This document shows positions 25,563-34,156 of a DNA stretch of 62,390 nucleotides, piece after piece. Positions within the stretch are counted from its first letter, which is position 1. Each line of letters begins with the position of its first letter. Location: contig JAEUWC010000028.1 of assembly GCA_016786465.1 (NCBI GenBank), forward strand, positions 1 through 62,390. The letters are read 5' to 3'. A program made the translations under genes and the position numbers. This DNA comes from Bdellovibrionales bacterium. GTDB lineage: Bacteria > Bdellovibrionota > UBA1018. The notes under the pieces were generated by a model, which was not told the DNA's origin, searched no databases, and saw only the letters and a list, made by a program, of their open reading frames with translations.

Positions 25563-25587
25563 AGGGCAGGCGAAGCCGGCCCGAGAT
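25563..25587 (+). repeat. Intercistronic hairpin element, copy 2
   Basis: The second copy of the 25-base element (AGGGCAGGCGAAGCCGGCCC then GAGAT). It sits 2 bases after the stop of the large TPR gene and 19 bases before the next start. It has the same fold as copy 1, with an A-G mismatch at the same stem position and a swapped G25570-C25576 pair. Confidence 0.7.
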
Positions 25588-25606
25588 TGGTAGTTAGGAT
25601 CAGGAG

Positions 25607-25927
25607 ATGAATATGAAGCAATCGTTTTTAGCAAAATTAAGTTTCCTGGCTGGAGCAGTAGCTCTGGTCGCCATCTGTGAAGTGGCTTCGGTACATGCAG
25701 CCGAAGACAAAAGTTCTGGAACAACGACCGGCGAAGGTGGTGGCAAGGTCCGTTACCGCAAAGCTAAAGACGTCAACTTTGACGAAATGCTGATTAACGG
25801 TCAGCTGCAGCGTCCTGAAATTGCCGTCGTTACCGGTGAAGTCGGACAAGGCACGGACGGCTTGCTTCGCTTGCGCGAAAATTTCATCGACCAAGTAGCA
25901 ATCGATTTCGGTGAGGTGGCACAATGA
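25607..25927 (+). CDS. Small periplasmic protein of the gliding-type operon (GltF-like position)
   Basis: A 106-residue exported protein with signal peptide ending at SVHAAED. The mature part is about 70 residues, with RYRKAKDVNFDEMLINGQLQ and VGQGTDGLLRLRENF. It overlaps the next gene by 4 bp. In Myxococcus a small periplasmic protein (GltF) accompanies GltG/GltJ; the analogy is by position and size only. Confidence 0.7.
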   Translation: MNMKQSFLAKLSFLAGAVALVAICEVASVHAAEDKSSGTTTGEGGGKVRYRKAKDVNFDEMLINGQLQRPEIAVVTGEVGQGTDGLLRLRENFIDQVAIDFGEVAQ

Positions 25928-27168
25928 GTTCAGCAGTTAACGTCGAAGTCAGCCCGTCAATGGTTCTGGCCGTCATGGATGCAGAAGGAAAGCTTTTGCG
26001 TTCGTTGAAAACCCGCGCAGGAAGCTTGATCGGCTTCTATCCGGCTTTCGGCTTCTTGCCTGAAGCAAACGTTGCCGACCGTAACGATCACCGCGCGCAT
26101 CGCGGACTTTCGAATGCTCAGACTTCAGCTGAATTCAAAATTCAGTTGGGCAATGACGGAAAAATTCAATCCGTTGGAAAGAGCTCGATCAAGGCCCGCG
26201 AAAACGGCGAATGGGAAGTTCAAAGCTCAGTGGGAAGCTACCTTCTGAAAGTTTTGGAACCCGCAGTTCAGGGTGATTGGAAAATCGCTCATGAAGAAGA
26301 AATCGAAGAAGATGTCGACGGACACGCAAAGCGTCGCGCCGCGCTTCTGGGACTTTTGTTCCTTCTTTTCGCAGCTTTCAACGCTTTCTATCGTCCGGTA
26401 GTCAAAGAAGAAGAAAAACTTCTTGAGCCAGTCGAAGTGAAGATCGTCGAAGAGAAAAAAGTGGTGGTTCCTAAGCTGAACTACGTTTCTGAAATCGAAG
26501 TCCCAAAGGACATGAAGCAGGACGTGAAGAAGCAGTTGAACCGCGCGATCAAGCAGGACCTGGGCTTCTTGGGCTTGCTAGGTAAGAAGAATTTGACCAA
26601 GGCCCTGGGTGGCATGCCGACTGACATGAAAGACGTGTCAGCTGGTGCCGGTCCCGGAGGCAAAGAAGGCAGCGGCGGCGAAATGCTGGTTGGCTTAGGC
26701 CAAGGCGTGAAGCGCACGACGGTGGGTAACACCGGAATGGCAGGCTTGGGTGGCATCGGCACCAAAGGCCGTGGCGGCGGCGCTGGCGGATACGGGAACT
26801 CGATGGTGGGTTCTGGCGAAGGAAAAGGCCTGACGGCAATTCCTTTGGCGAACGAAGTGATGTTGGATGGTGGCTTGGATCGCGCAGCGATTGCAGCGAC
26901 GATCGCTAAGTACATCAGCCAAGTCCGCGCTTGCTACGAGCAAGGATTGAAGAAATCGGCCGGTCTTGCAGGACAGGTCACGATGGCTTTCGAAATCAGC
27001 GGTTCAGGAATGTTGAACTACGCACGTGTCGGCAAGTCGACCTTGGGTGACGGCGGCGTCGAAGGCTGTATTTCGAATCGAATGATGACGTGGCAGTTTC
27101 CTAAACCAGTCGGCGGCGTAAACGTGAAGGTCACGTATCCGTTCCTGCTGAGACCAAGTTCAGGCTAA
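25924..27168 (+). CDS. Single-pass envelope protein with AgmX/TonB-like C-terminal domain (GltG/GltJ-like)
   Basis: A 414-residue protein. The cytoplasmic N-domain spans about 1-138. One transmembrane helix follows (ALLGLLFLLFAAFNAFY, about 140-157), then a charged Val/Lys/Glu stretch. A Gly-rich flexible section spans about 240-305. The C-terminal domain has ATIAKYISQVRACYEQGLKK and an EGCISNRMMTWQFPKP signature, as in AgmX/PglI C-terminal domains (energy-transducing, TonB-like). This is the architecture of GltG/GltJ, thought to link the inner-membrane motor to outer-membrane parts. It is coupled to the small upstream gene by ATGA. Confidence 0.83.
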   Translation: MSSAVNVEVSPSMVLAVMDAEGKLLRSLKTRAGSLIGFYPAFGFLPEANVADRNDHRAHRGLSNAQTSAEFKIQLGNDGKIQSVGKSSIKARENGEWEVQSSVGSYLLKVLEPAVQGDWKIAHEEEIEEDVDGHAKRRAALLGLLFLLFAAFNAFYRPVVKEEEKLLEPVEVKIVEEKKVVVPKLNYVSEIEVPKDMKQDVKKQLNRAIKQDLGFLGLLGKKNLTKALGGMPTDMKDVSAGAGPGGKEGSGGEMLVGLGQGVKRTTVGNTGMAGLGGIGTKGRGGGAGGYGNSMVGSGEGKGLTAIPLANEVMLDGGLDRAAIAATIAKYISQVRACYEQGLKKSAGLAGQVTMAFEISGSGMLNYARVGKSTLGDGGVEGCISNRMMTWQFPKPVGGVNVKVTYPFLLRPSSG

Positions 27169-27184
27169 TAGAGGGGATAAGATC

Positions 27185-27961
27185 ATGAACAAGATGCAAA
27201 ACAAAGTAATGTTGATGACCGGGGCCTTGGCCCTAGTCCTAGTGGGCTGCGAGAGCAACCCTTTCCCAGCAGAAGGATACGTTCGTGAAACGGCTCCTCC
27301 ACAACGCGCGTTCATGCCGGCCTATGCGGTGAACGTTCCGCCGCTTCTTTTCGTCGAAGGCGAAGAAACCCCTTACACCTTGGGTGTGACGGTTCCTCCG
27401 TACGCAGGGGATCCAATCGTCGAAATTGACGGACTTCCTGCTGGCGCTTCGTTTGATCAAAAGGCTTTGATCATTAAGTGGAAACCTAGCCGCGTCGACG
27501 GAAATCCAAAAGATGGCAGCGATCCAGCAATTGGCTTTGCTCGTTATCCAATCAAGATTCGCCTTTCGGCAACTGAAGATCCGGTGACGACGATCGAACG
27601 TGAAGAATTCATCACGGTCGTGAACTCGCGGATCGCTCCTTCGGCGACCCTGAGCTTGACGAACCCTCGCTTCACGCAAGGCGTTTGGAATGAAATGAAC
27701 GTGAGCATCGCAAGCGTTGATTACCCACAAGGACCTTTCGTTGTGGAAGTCAGCGGAACGACCGGCGGGGTTCGCATCGTTCGCGGAACGGATCTGACCC
27801 AGTTGAAGATTGGTTATCGTCCGACGGCTGAAGACTTTGTTGGCTTCACCGGAACGGAAAGACCAATCAACGTCCTGATCCGGATTTATCAGACGGACGG
27901 AATGGTTCAGCAGATTTCGCAAACCTGGACTTTGGTGAAGAATCCTTCTTCGGCGATTTAA
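27185..27961 (+). CDS. Lipoprotein of the gliding-type operon
   Basis: A 258-residue lipoprotein with lipobox LVGC near residue 22. The mature chain looks like two beta-sandwich (Ig/cadherin-like) domains: YTLGVTVPPYAGDPIVEIDGLPAGASFDQ matches the pattern of putative-Ig 'GLPAG' repeats. The start has ATAGAGGGGAT upstream. Its place between the TonB-like linker and the barrel suggests a surface or outer-membrane partner. The precise homologue is not identified. Confidence 0.72.
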   Translation: MNKMQNKVMLMTGALALVLVGCESNPFPAEGYVRETAPPQRAFMPAYAVNVPPLLFVEGEETPYTLGVTVPPYAGDPIVEIDGLPAGASFDQKALIIKWKPSRVDGNPKDGSDPAIGFARYPIKIRLSATEDPVTTIEREEFITVVNSRIAPSATLSLTNPRFTQGVWNEMNVSIASVDYPQGPFVVEVSGTTGGVRIVRGTDLTQLKIGYRPTAEDFVGFTGTERPINVLIRIYQTDGMVQQISQTWTLVKNPSSAI

Positions 27962-27981
27962 GGAATTGAGGAATTACAAAA

Positions 27982-28707
27982 ATGAGTACTAAGATTTTTA
28001 GTTTAGTTTCAGTGATGGCCCTAGGCCTAGCAGCGGTTCAAGCGAAAGCTGAAACCACTCCATCCTCGGCTCCAGCTCAGCCTTCGTTGGAAGACCAACT
28101 TTCAACCTTGAGCCTGCCTCCGAACGAAGCTCCACTTCCGATGTCGTCGGAAAAGCTTTACTCGGTTCAAACCCGTTTCGTAGATCCGACCCTTCGTTTG
28201 GAAGTTTCGGCCAACGGCGGAACGCGTTTGTCAGGCGACAGTTTCTTGCGCAGCCAAGAAGTCGGCGGATCTCTTCGCTTCTACGTCACCGACCGGATTT
28301 ATCTGCAAGGTGCCTATGCAAAGGTTTACAACCAGTTGACTTCGACCGGTAAGCAGTTCTTGGCAGACGAAAACCGCCTTCCGGACAGCGCTTATGCAAG
28401 TCAGCGCGTGGACGGGATGCTGGGATACAACTTGTTTTACGGCAAGTTCCGTCTTTCGATGAATTCGACCATGTACTTTGACCACTACATTTCATTGGGT
28501 GGCGGTTCGGTACAGATGGCGACCGGATGGACCCCAAGCTACGTCGGCGAAACCGGCTTGCAGCTTTGGGCTGGCAAAAACATGACTTTCCGCTTGGGAA
28601 TCAAAGACTATTTCTACAAAGAAACCCGTCTTCTTTCTTCAAGCTACGAACACAACATCACCGGTTTGATCAGCGTTGGCTGGATCTTCGGCGGAGGACG
28701 TTCTTAA
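27982..28707 (+). CDS. Outer-membrane beta-barrel of the gliding-type operon
   Basis: A 241-residue exported protein with signal peptide ending near AVQAKAET. From about residue 60 it alternates amphipathic strands (LRLEVSANGG, GSLRFYVTDRIYLQGAYAKVYNQL, KNMTFRLGIKDYFYKET) and ends in ISVGWIFGGG. Myxococcus Glt complexes contain several such barrels (GltA, GltB, GltH), and this one occupies the matching place. Its stop overlaps the next start (TAATG). Confidence 0.75.
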   Translation: MSTKIFSLVSVMALGLAAVQAKAETTPSSAPAQPSLEDQLSTLSLPPNEAPLPMSSEKLYSVQTRFVDPTLRLEVSANGGTRLSGDSFLRSQEVGGSLRFYVTDRIYLQGAYAKVYNQLTSTGKQFLADENRLPDSAYASQRVDGMLGYNLFYGKFRLSMNSTMYFDHYISLGGGSVQMATGWTPSYVGETGLQLWAGKNMTFRLGIKDYFYKETRLLSSSYEHNITGLISVGWIFGGGRS

Positions 28708-30362
28708 TGAAAACTCTAAGCTTGGCGAAAGCCCTTGTTCCAGCACTTGTCTTGGCTCTGGGATCTGAGGCTCTGGCTCAATCCAAGAATCAACCCAAGG
28801 CTTCGGCAGCGGATTTGTTCTTGAATTCTGTCGGCGGCGCTCCGGTCCAGGCTGAAAAGCCGCAGACCCCAACGGCGGCCAGCGCAATCGTGCTGGACAC
28901 CGACCAGCCTGTGAAGTTGATCGACCCATTCGTCACTCAGCTTTATCAGATCTACCAATTGGAACCAGGCCTGAGCTACGAAGTTCGTGGCTGGTTCTTG
29001 AAGATCTGCCAACAGCGCTACACCGACGCTGCTCACCTTTGGGGAGCGATGTTGAATCAGATGCCTGCCAAGCTGACTAACGTGTCACGTGCAGGTTTCC
29101 TGTACACGCTTTGGAAGCTTCAACTGAAGAACACTTTCGTGTCCGAGTGGATCAAGGCGCAAGCCGTTCCAGGATTTAAGTCGGATCGGTTTTCGTACGC
29201 TTTGGACGAGATCGTTTCGAAGGGCTTTGACCAGTGGTTGGTCGAAAATCCATACGACGTGAATCCACAAGAGCTTTCAATTCTGAGCGCAGGTGGAACG
29301 GATCAAATGGGTCCGATCGCCATGTCATTGTACGCAAGCAGCTTCCTACGCAAGGGCACCGCAGCCCTTCCGATCTTGGAAAAACTGACTGCGAAGCACG
29401 CGTTCAAACTTGAGCTTGGAAAGACCGTTTCTTTGGCCTTGGCCAAAAAAGGCGATCTAGCCGGCGCAGGCCGAGTCCTGAAGCTTCACGTCGAACCTGC
29501 TTTGGAAGCTCGTAACGATCCAATGGATCTTGCGAACCACTACCTTCAGGTTGGACGCCTTCTGTACCAGGCAAACGTTTTGGATGGCGCACTGGCCTTC
29601 TACGAAAAAGTCCCAGAAAAATCTCCGGACTATCCTCGTGCAAAGGAAGAAGTCACCTGGCTTCTTCTTCGCCAAGGCAACCATGAAAGACTTCGTGGTC
29701 ACTTGGAAACTTTGTCGGCGAAGTTCTACAAAGATCGTTTCGCTCCAGAAGTTCCATTGGTTCGCGCAGTGGCAAACTTGAAGTTCTGCTACTACGACAA
29801 AGTGGAAGACGATTTCAAAAACTTCCTAGAAGTGAATTCAACTTGGGCGAAGAAGATCGACCAAGCTGTGAAGTCGACTGACCCCGTTCAGCCTCGTGAA
29901 ATGGACCGCTTTTCCAAGCGCGCTGACCAGATCTTGAAGGCTGCAACGGAAGAAAAGGCCCGTGTTGAAAAGCTGGCTCAGGAAAGTATCGGGGCTACAC
30001 TTCCAGCTGTCGGCCCTCAAAAGCACTGGGTGGATATCTCGAACGCGCTGAATGGTCGTGTCTTCGACGCGAACAAGAACCGATTGGCCGAGTACCGCAG
30101 ACAGTGGGGTAACGACCGCATTGTTCTGAACGAAGCCATTCGCAAGATGCAATTCGTCAAAGTCGAGACCCTGACTCAGGTTCGCGCTTTGGCCACACAG
30201 GGCGGAGCTCCAACGGATTCGATCTCGACTTCACAGGCGAAGTCGGTTTCGGTCGATAACGCCGAGATCGCGTTCCAGTTTGACGGAGTGATTTGGCCAG
30301 ACGAACTTTTCCGTCTGCGCTCGAATGCTCAGTCCAAGTGCTTGAACATGATCAAGAAGTAG
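28707..30362 (+). CDS. Periplasmic TPR protein (GltC/AglT-like)
   Basis: About 551 residues when started at ATG 28707, giving signal peptide ending LALGSEALAQS; an upstream in-frame extension lies inside the barrel gene and is rejected. TPR-like helices occupy most of the mature chain (FYEKVPEKSPDYPRAKEEVTWLLLRQGNHERL). It shares one base with the barrel stop (TAATG), so it is translationally coupled. Size, export and place match GltC/AglT of Myxococcus; orthology is inferred. Confidence 0.78.
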   Translation: MKTLSLAKALVPALVLALGSEALAQSKNQPKASAADLFLNSVGGAPVQAEKPQTPTAASAIVLDTDQPVKLIDPFVTQLYQIYQLEPGLSYEVRGWFLKICQQRYTDAAHLWGAMLNQMPAKLTNVSRAGFLYTLWKLQLKNTFVSEWIKAQAVPGFKSDRFSYALDEIVSKGFDQWLVENPYDVNPQELSILSAGGTDQMGPIAMSLYASSFLRKGTAALPILEKLTAKHAFKLELGKTVSLALAKKGDLAGAGRVLKLHVEPALEARNDPMDLANHYLQVGRLLYQANVLDGALAFYEKVPEKSPDYPRAKEEVTWLLLRQGNHERLRGHLETLSAKFYKDRFAPEVPLVRAVANLKFCYYDKVEDDFKNFLEVNSTWAKKIDQAVKSTDPVQPREMDRFSKRADQILKAATEEKARVEKLAQESIGATLPAVGPQKHWVDISNALNGRVFDANKNRLAEYRRQWGNDRIVLNEAIRKMQFVKVETLTQVRALATQGGAPTDSISTSQAKSVSVDNAEIAFQFDGVIWPDELFRLRSNAQSKCLNMIKK

Positions 30363-30405
30363 TCTGCTGATTCGTCTGAATGTCTCGGACCAATAGGAGG
30401 TCCCC

Positions 30406-31431
30406 ATGAAAATGAAAACGGTCTCTTCAAGGATTGCTCTCAGTTTTCTCAGCCTAGTGACCCTGGCGTCTTTCACCGCGTGCGGTAAAGACCCGGATTT
30501 GCTTTATTACAGAAACCCTCCTCCACGCGAAGAGGCTTTCCAAGAAGCTCAGGTCCGCGAGTTGGTCAACGGCGGGAAGGTCGACATTCTATTCGTGATC
30601 GATAACTCGGGAAGTATGGGGCCACACCAAACGGCGCTTTCACAGGCGACCGGTGACTTCATCGGAGAATTCGTCAAGCGCGGTACGGGCTTCGACTGGC
30701 AGATTGGAATCATTTCTTCGGATATTTCGCAGCAGCCGTTCCTGGGATTCAGCCCAGGCAGCAAGTGCGATAAGAACACTCCGTTTCCTGAATCGGTATT
30801 CAAGTCGGCAGTTGCTCGAGTGGGTACGATGGGCGACTCGACCGAGCGCTTTTTTCAGCCTATGATTCAGCATCTTTCGCGGGGGACTTTCCTTCGTAAG
30901 GGTGCCTACTTTGCGGTGTTCTTCATGACTGACGTCTATGAACAGTCGTCGGCTACGCCTCAGCAGTATTACAACCAGCTGACTTCGCTGGTTGGAGACG
31001 CGGCACGCACTTTGGTTTATGGCGCTTATGCAAGCAGCGATAACCCGAATTGCAGCCCAGAAACGACCTGGTACTGGAACGGTACCAGCAGCTACGAGCG
31101 CCGCTGGAAGGACTTCTTTAGCCTAAGCAAGGGTGCAACCCGCTATGACCTTTGCACGCGCAATCTGGGAACCCAGATGGCCGATTTCGCGAAAGACTTG
31201 ATCGTGAAGGTCGACAGCCCAAAGATTCTTTTGAAGGATCGCCCAGTTCCTTACACGATCCGTTTGGAATATCAGGGTCAGGTGCTTGAAGGCGGACGAG
31301 ATACAGGTGTTTGGTTCTATGACTACCAGCTAAATGCTATTGTTTTCAGGACCTTAGATGTTTTCCCCATCGACACCGCAAAGGTTCAAATCACGTATCA
31401 AGTGGACGACGGACGTCCAGAAACTGATTAA
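30406..31431 (+). CDS. VWA-domain lipoprotein, copy 1
   Basis: A 341-residue lipoprotein with lipobox FTAC (Cys26). The von Willebrand factor A domain starts at about residue 56: VDILFVIDNSGSMGPHQ carries the DxSxS metal-ion-dependent adhesion site, and FFMTDVYEQ supplies a later acidic site. The C-terminal part (ILLKDRPVPYTIRLEYQG) forms a separate beta domain. AATAGGAGG lies just upstream of the start. It is the last gene before a strong terminator, so it belongs to the gliding-type operon. VWA lipoproteins are adhesion candidates and could contact a surface or prey. Confidence 0.85.
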   Translation: MKMKTVSSRIALSFLSLVTLASFTACGKDPDLLYYRNPPPREEAFQEAQVRELVNGGKVDILFVIDNSGSMGPHQTALSQATGDFIGEFVKRGTGFDWQIGIISSDISQQPFLGFSPGSKCDKNTPFPESVFKSAVARVGTMGDSTERFFQPMIQHLSRGTFLRKGAYFAVFFMTDVYEQSSATPQQYYNQLTSLVGDAARTLVYGAYASSDNPNCSPETTWYWNGTSSYERRWKDFFSLSKGATRYDLCTRNLGTQMADFAKDLIVKVDSPKILLKDRPVPYTIRLEYQGQVLEGGRDTGVWFYDYQLNAIVFRTLDVFPIDTAKVQITYQVDDGRPETD

Positions 31432-31491
31432 ATCGCTTTAGGGTCAGGATAGATCGGGTTAGGGGACCTGGGGCTACCCCGGGTCAAGATC

Positions 31492-31529
31492 GGAGCCAAG
31501 TTCGGAAGAACTTGGCTCCTTTTTTTTTT
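31492..31529 (+). terminator. Strong intrinsic terminator closing the gliding-type operon
   Basis: GGAGCCAAGTTC (31492-31503) pairs perfectly over 12 bp with GAACTTGGCTCC (31508-31519), with a GGAA tetraloop and ten T at 31520-31529. It separates the two VWA paralogues. Confidence 0.96.
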
Positions 31530-31591
31530 ATCAAATAAACTGGGCCCAAGATCTAGAACCAAGTGTAACGCAGTGATACAAGGACGTACTG

Positions 31592-32593
31592 ATGAAAGTC
31601 GCTATTTCAAGTGTGCTCGCCCTGACTTTTCTTTCCGCCTGCGGTGATCCGCGGCTCCTCTACTACCGCAATCCTCCTGCACGCGAGATCGGCAAGCAAG
31701 TCGCAGCTGTTCGCGAAATGGAAAACGGCGGTAAAGTCGATATCGTATTCGTGGTCGACAATAGCGGAAGTATGGGATCGCACCAACAGCGCTTGATCCA
31801 ATCCACCGATGACTTCATGAACGAATTTCTTCGTAAGGGATCAAAGTTTGACTGGCGCATCGGCGTGATTTCTTCTGACGTTTCCGAATCGCCATACTTA
31901 GGTTTCACCCGGCTGGATCGTTGCGACGTGAATTCAGTCGATCCCAAAAGACAGTTTCAGAAAGCGGTCGGCTTCTTAGGTACCAGTGGTGATGCGACCG
32001 AACAGTTTTTGGAACCTTTGACCAAGCACTTAAAGGGGAATGATTTTCTTAGGAAGCGCGCTTTCCTGGCCATTTTCTTCATGACCGACACATATGAACA
32101 GTCGGCAAATACGGTTCAGAACTACTATCAGCAGTTGGTGAATTTGGTCGGTGAAGACAAACGGATTCTTCCTTACGGGGCTTTTGCTTCAGACGATACC
32201 GCCGGCTGTGCAAACGAAGGCTGGAATTGGGGAAGCACCAATGTAGAATACCGCCGGTGGCGCGAATTTTTCAATCTTCGCGGCGGCGGAAAGCGATACG
32301 ACCTTTGTCAGCCTGACTTGGGTAAGCAAATGGCTGACTTTGCGAAGGATTTGATCGAGAAAGTCGATAATCCGAAGATTCTTTTGAAAGAGCGGCCCGT
32401 CCCTTACACGATCCGTGTCAGCTATGAAGGGGAAGAGCTATTAGGCGGACGCGCGAGCGACAAGAACGCGATCTGGTACTACGATTATGCGCTTAACGCG
32501 ATCGTCTTCAGAAACATGGACAAGTTCCCGGATGATACTTCGAAAGTAGAAGTGACTTTCGAAATCGACGACGGACGTCCCGAGACGACCTAA
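31592..32593 (+). CDS. VWA-domain lipoprotein, copy 2
   Basis: A 333-residue lipoprotein with lipobox LSAC (Cys17), clearly paralogous to the preceding gene. It shares LLYYRNPP at the mature N-terminus, VDNSGSMG (MIDAS), FFMTDTYEQSA, MADFAKDLI, VPYTIR and DDGRPET. Copies differ most in the signal peptide and middle loops, so the duplication is not recent. It lies beyond the strong terminator and needs its own promoter, so it may be expressed separately from the operon. Its 3' end overlaps the convergent deaminase gene by 4 bp. Confidence 0.85.
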   Translation: MKVAISSVLALTFLSACGDPRLLYYRNPPAREIGKQVAAVREMENGGKVDIVFVVDNSGSMGSHQQRLIQSTDDFMNEFLRKGSKFDWRIGVISSDVSESPYLGFTRLDRCDVNSVDPKRQFQKAVGFLGTSGDATEQFLEPLTKHLKGNDFLRKRAFLAIFFMTDTYEQSANTVQNYYQQLVNLVGEDKRILPYGAFASDDTAGCANEGWNWGSTNVEYRRWREFFNLRGGGKRYDLCQPDLGKQMADFAKDLIEKVDNPKILLKERPVPYTIRVSYEGEELLGGRASDKNAIWYYDYALNAIVFRNMDKFPDDTSKVEVTFEIDDGRPETT

Positions 32594-33378
32594 GTTTTGT
32601 AGGCCCTTTCTAAGCCCAGTGCCCTGAGCACCGAGTTTGCTGCGGAGCCGCACGTTTCCTTTTTCAAGTACAGGACTTGAAAGTCGATTCCTTGAGGGAA
32701 ATCTTTTTCCGTCCTTAATGGTTTTCCGGCGGCCAGACTTGCGACCGCTACAGCGCACATTTCGCAGCATTGAAGGCTGACCCAAAGTCGCGATCCCTTG
32801 GGGAAGGGTGACTTGTTCTTGAGCCACCAATCGTTGCACACCTGAATTTCGGCGTGGCGACTTCGAATCAATCGATTTCCATTTCGGTGAGCCGTCAAGA
32901 TTTCTCCCGATGCGGAAACAAGCGCGGCCGACACTTCGCGATCATTTTCAAAGCGCTTTTCAGACCTGTTTGCGCCCCGAGCTTCCTTGAGCAACAAGCC
33001 TGGGAAATCACCGGTCGCACGGGGAAATTTGCCCGTATCAATCCTTGAATCTTCGAGCCCGTGTTTTTCGTCGAAATCCAGCTGGATGGCATCTGGATAC
33101 GGGTTGAAGGAATCATAGCTGATTCGTTTTCCAATCAGTTTCTTGAAGCTTTGCGCCATTAGGTTTCTGGGTTCCGAGGTTTCAATTCGGTTTCGAACCC
33201 ACCTTCGCGCATCTTTGGGGAAATGAAACCAAAGCGCTTGAAGAAGATTCGCTGCGGCACTGAAACGCAGGGGTGAGTCCAGATCGGGGTCTCCGGAAAT
33301 CGCGGAAAAGACCCTGCCTTCAGTTTTTAGAAATGCGACATGACGGGGAACTGAGGTGGCGATGGGTTGAATTGCCAT
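32590..33378 (-). CDS. Bd3614-like nucleic-acid deaminase
   Basis: About 262 residues from ATG 33378; a longer in-frame ORF would overlap the divergent PilZ gene. The C-terminal half holds a cytidine-deaminase-like zinc site: RSRHAEIQVC (HAE) and SLQCCEMCAVAVASL (CxxC, with Cys where most families have Pro), followed by a typical strand-helix. This pattern fits the Bd3614 family named from Bdellovibrio (deaminase superfamily). Substrate (tRNA, other RNA or DNA) is unknown. The N-terminal half has no clear domain. No toxin-delivery tag or immunity gene is adjacent, so an editing or housekeeping role is more likely than an effector. Confidence 0.75.
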   Translation of the reverse strand: MAIQPIATSVPRHVAFLKTEGRVFSAISGDPDLDSPLRFSAAANLLQALWFHFPKDARRWVRNRIETSEPRNLMAQSFKKLIGKRISYDSFNPYPDAIQLDFDEKHGLEDSRIDTGKFPRATGDFPGLLLKEARGANRSEKRFENDREVSAALVSASGEILTAHRNGNRLIRSRHAEIQVCNDWWLKNKSPFPKGSRLWVSLQCCEMCAVAVASLAAGKPLRTEKDFPQGIDFQVLYLKKETCGSAANSVLRALGLERAYKT

Positions 33379-33391
33379 GTAGACTTTTCCT

Positions 33392-34126
33392 ATGACGGAC
33401 AACTCGGGTCGAATTTCATTTGAACCGATTGAGACCAAGGACGAAGCGCATAAAGTGCTGAACGAAGCAGCGCGCGCACGTTCGTTTACCCAGTTGTTTT
33501 CACAACTGAAAAGGCGGGTTCTGACCTGCCACTTTTCCCATTTTCGCCCGGAAGAAAACCAAGTCGGTTTCAAACCCGAAAGACCGAATGACATCGGCCC
33601 GTTTCTTCTGGAAATCAAAGAAAGCAAATCGCCTTTCGTCTTCGTTAACATCGCAAACGATCGAAACAAAGTTTTCTTCAAGTCTCAGATCACGTCCTAT
33701 AAGGACAATCTTTTGGTCATGAATTATCCCGTGGGGGTGTTTCGGGTTCAGCGCCGCCAACACCTGCGCTACAAAATTCCGCAAGGCCACACGATGCGCT
33801 TGGACGTGGAATCTGCGACGACTCCGGGCGGGATGTTTTCCAAGAAGATCATCGATATTTCTGCCGGCGGGGTCGCTTTTTACATCGAGGCACCCGAAGC
33901 TGAACACTTCCCGTCGGGAAAAACCATTCAACGAATTCGATTCCAAATTGACCGGTCCACCGTGCTTTGTTCGGCCCAGATTCGGCATGTTCGGCCCGCA
34001 AGAATGGAAGGGTCAGAAAAGATGATCGTCGGTGTTCTTTTTACCGAACTTCCCTTGGAAGACCAGATTCGAATCGAAACCTTTATTCGCGGGAAGATGA
34101 AGGCCCTGCTGTCCAGAATGCTGTAG
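33392..34126 (+). CDS. YcgR-like PilZ-domain protein (c-di-GMP binding)
   Basis: A 244-residue cytoplasmic protein. The N-terminal half (about 1-110) resembles a YcgR-type split barrel. The C-terminal PilZ domain has the c-di-GMP motifs QRRQHLR (RxxxR) and DISAGGVAF ([DN]xSxxG). YcgR proteins brake flagella or adjust motility in response to c-di-GMP, and motAB lie 3 kb downstream. It is divergent from the deaminase with only 13 bases between starts. Confidence 0.87.
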   Translation: MTDNSGRISFEPIETKDEAHKVLNEAARARSFTQLFSQLKRRVLTCHFSHFRPEENQVGFKPERPNDIGPFLLEIKESKSPFVFVNIANDRNKVFFKSQITSYKDNLLVMNYPVGVFRVQRRQHLRYKIPQGHTMRLDVESATTPGGMFSKKIIDISAGGVAFYIEAPEAEHFPSGKTIQRIRFQIDRSTVLCSAQIRHVRPARMEGSEKMIVGVLFTELPLEDQIRIETFIRGKMKALLSRML

Positions 34127-34156
34127 GCATCAGCCCAGCTAGGTTAAGGAGAACCG

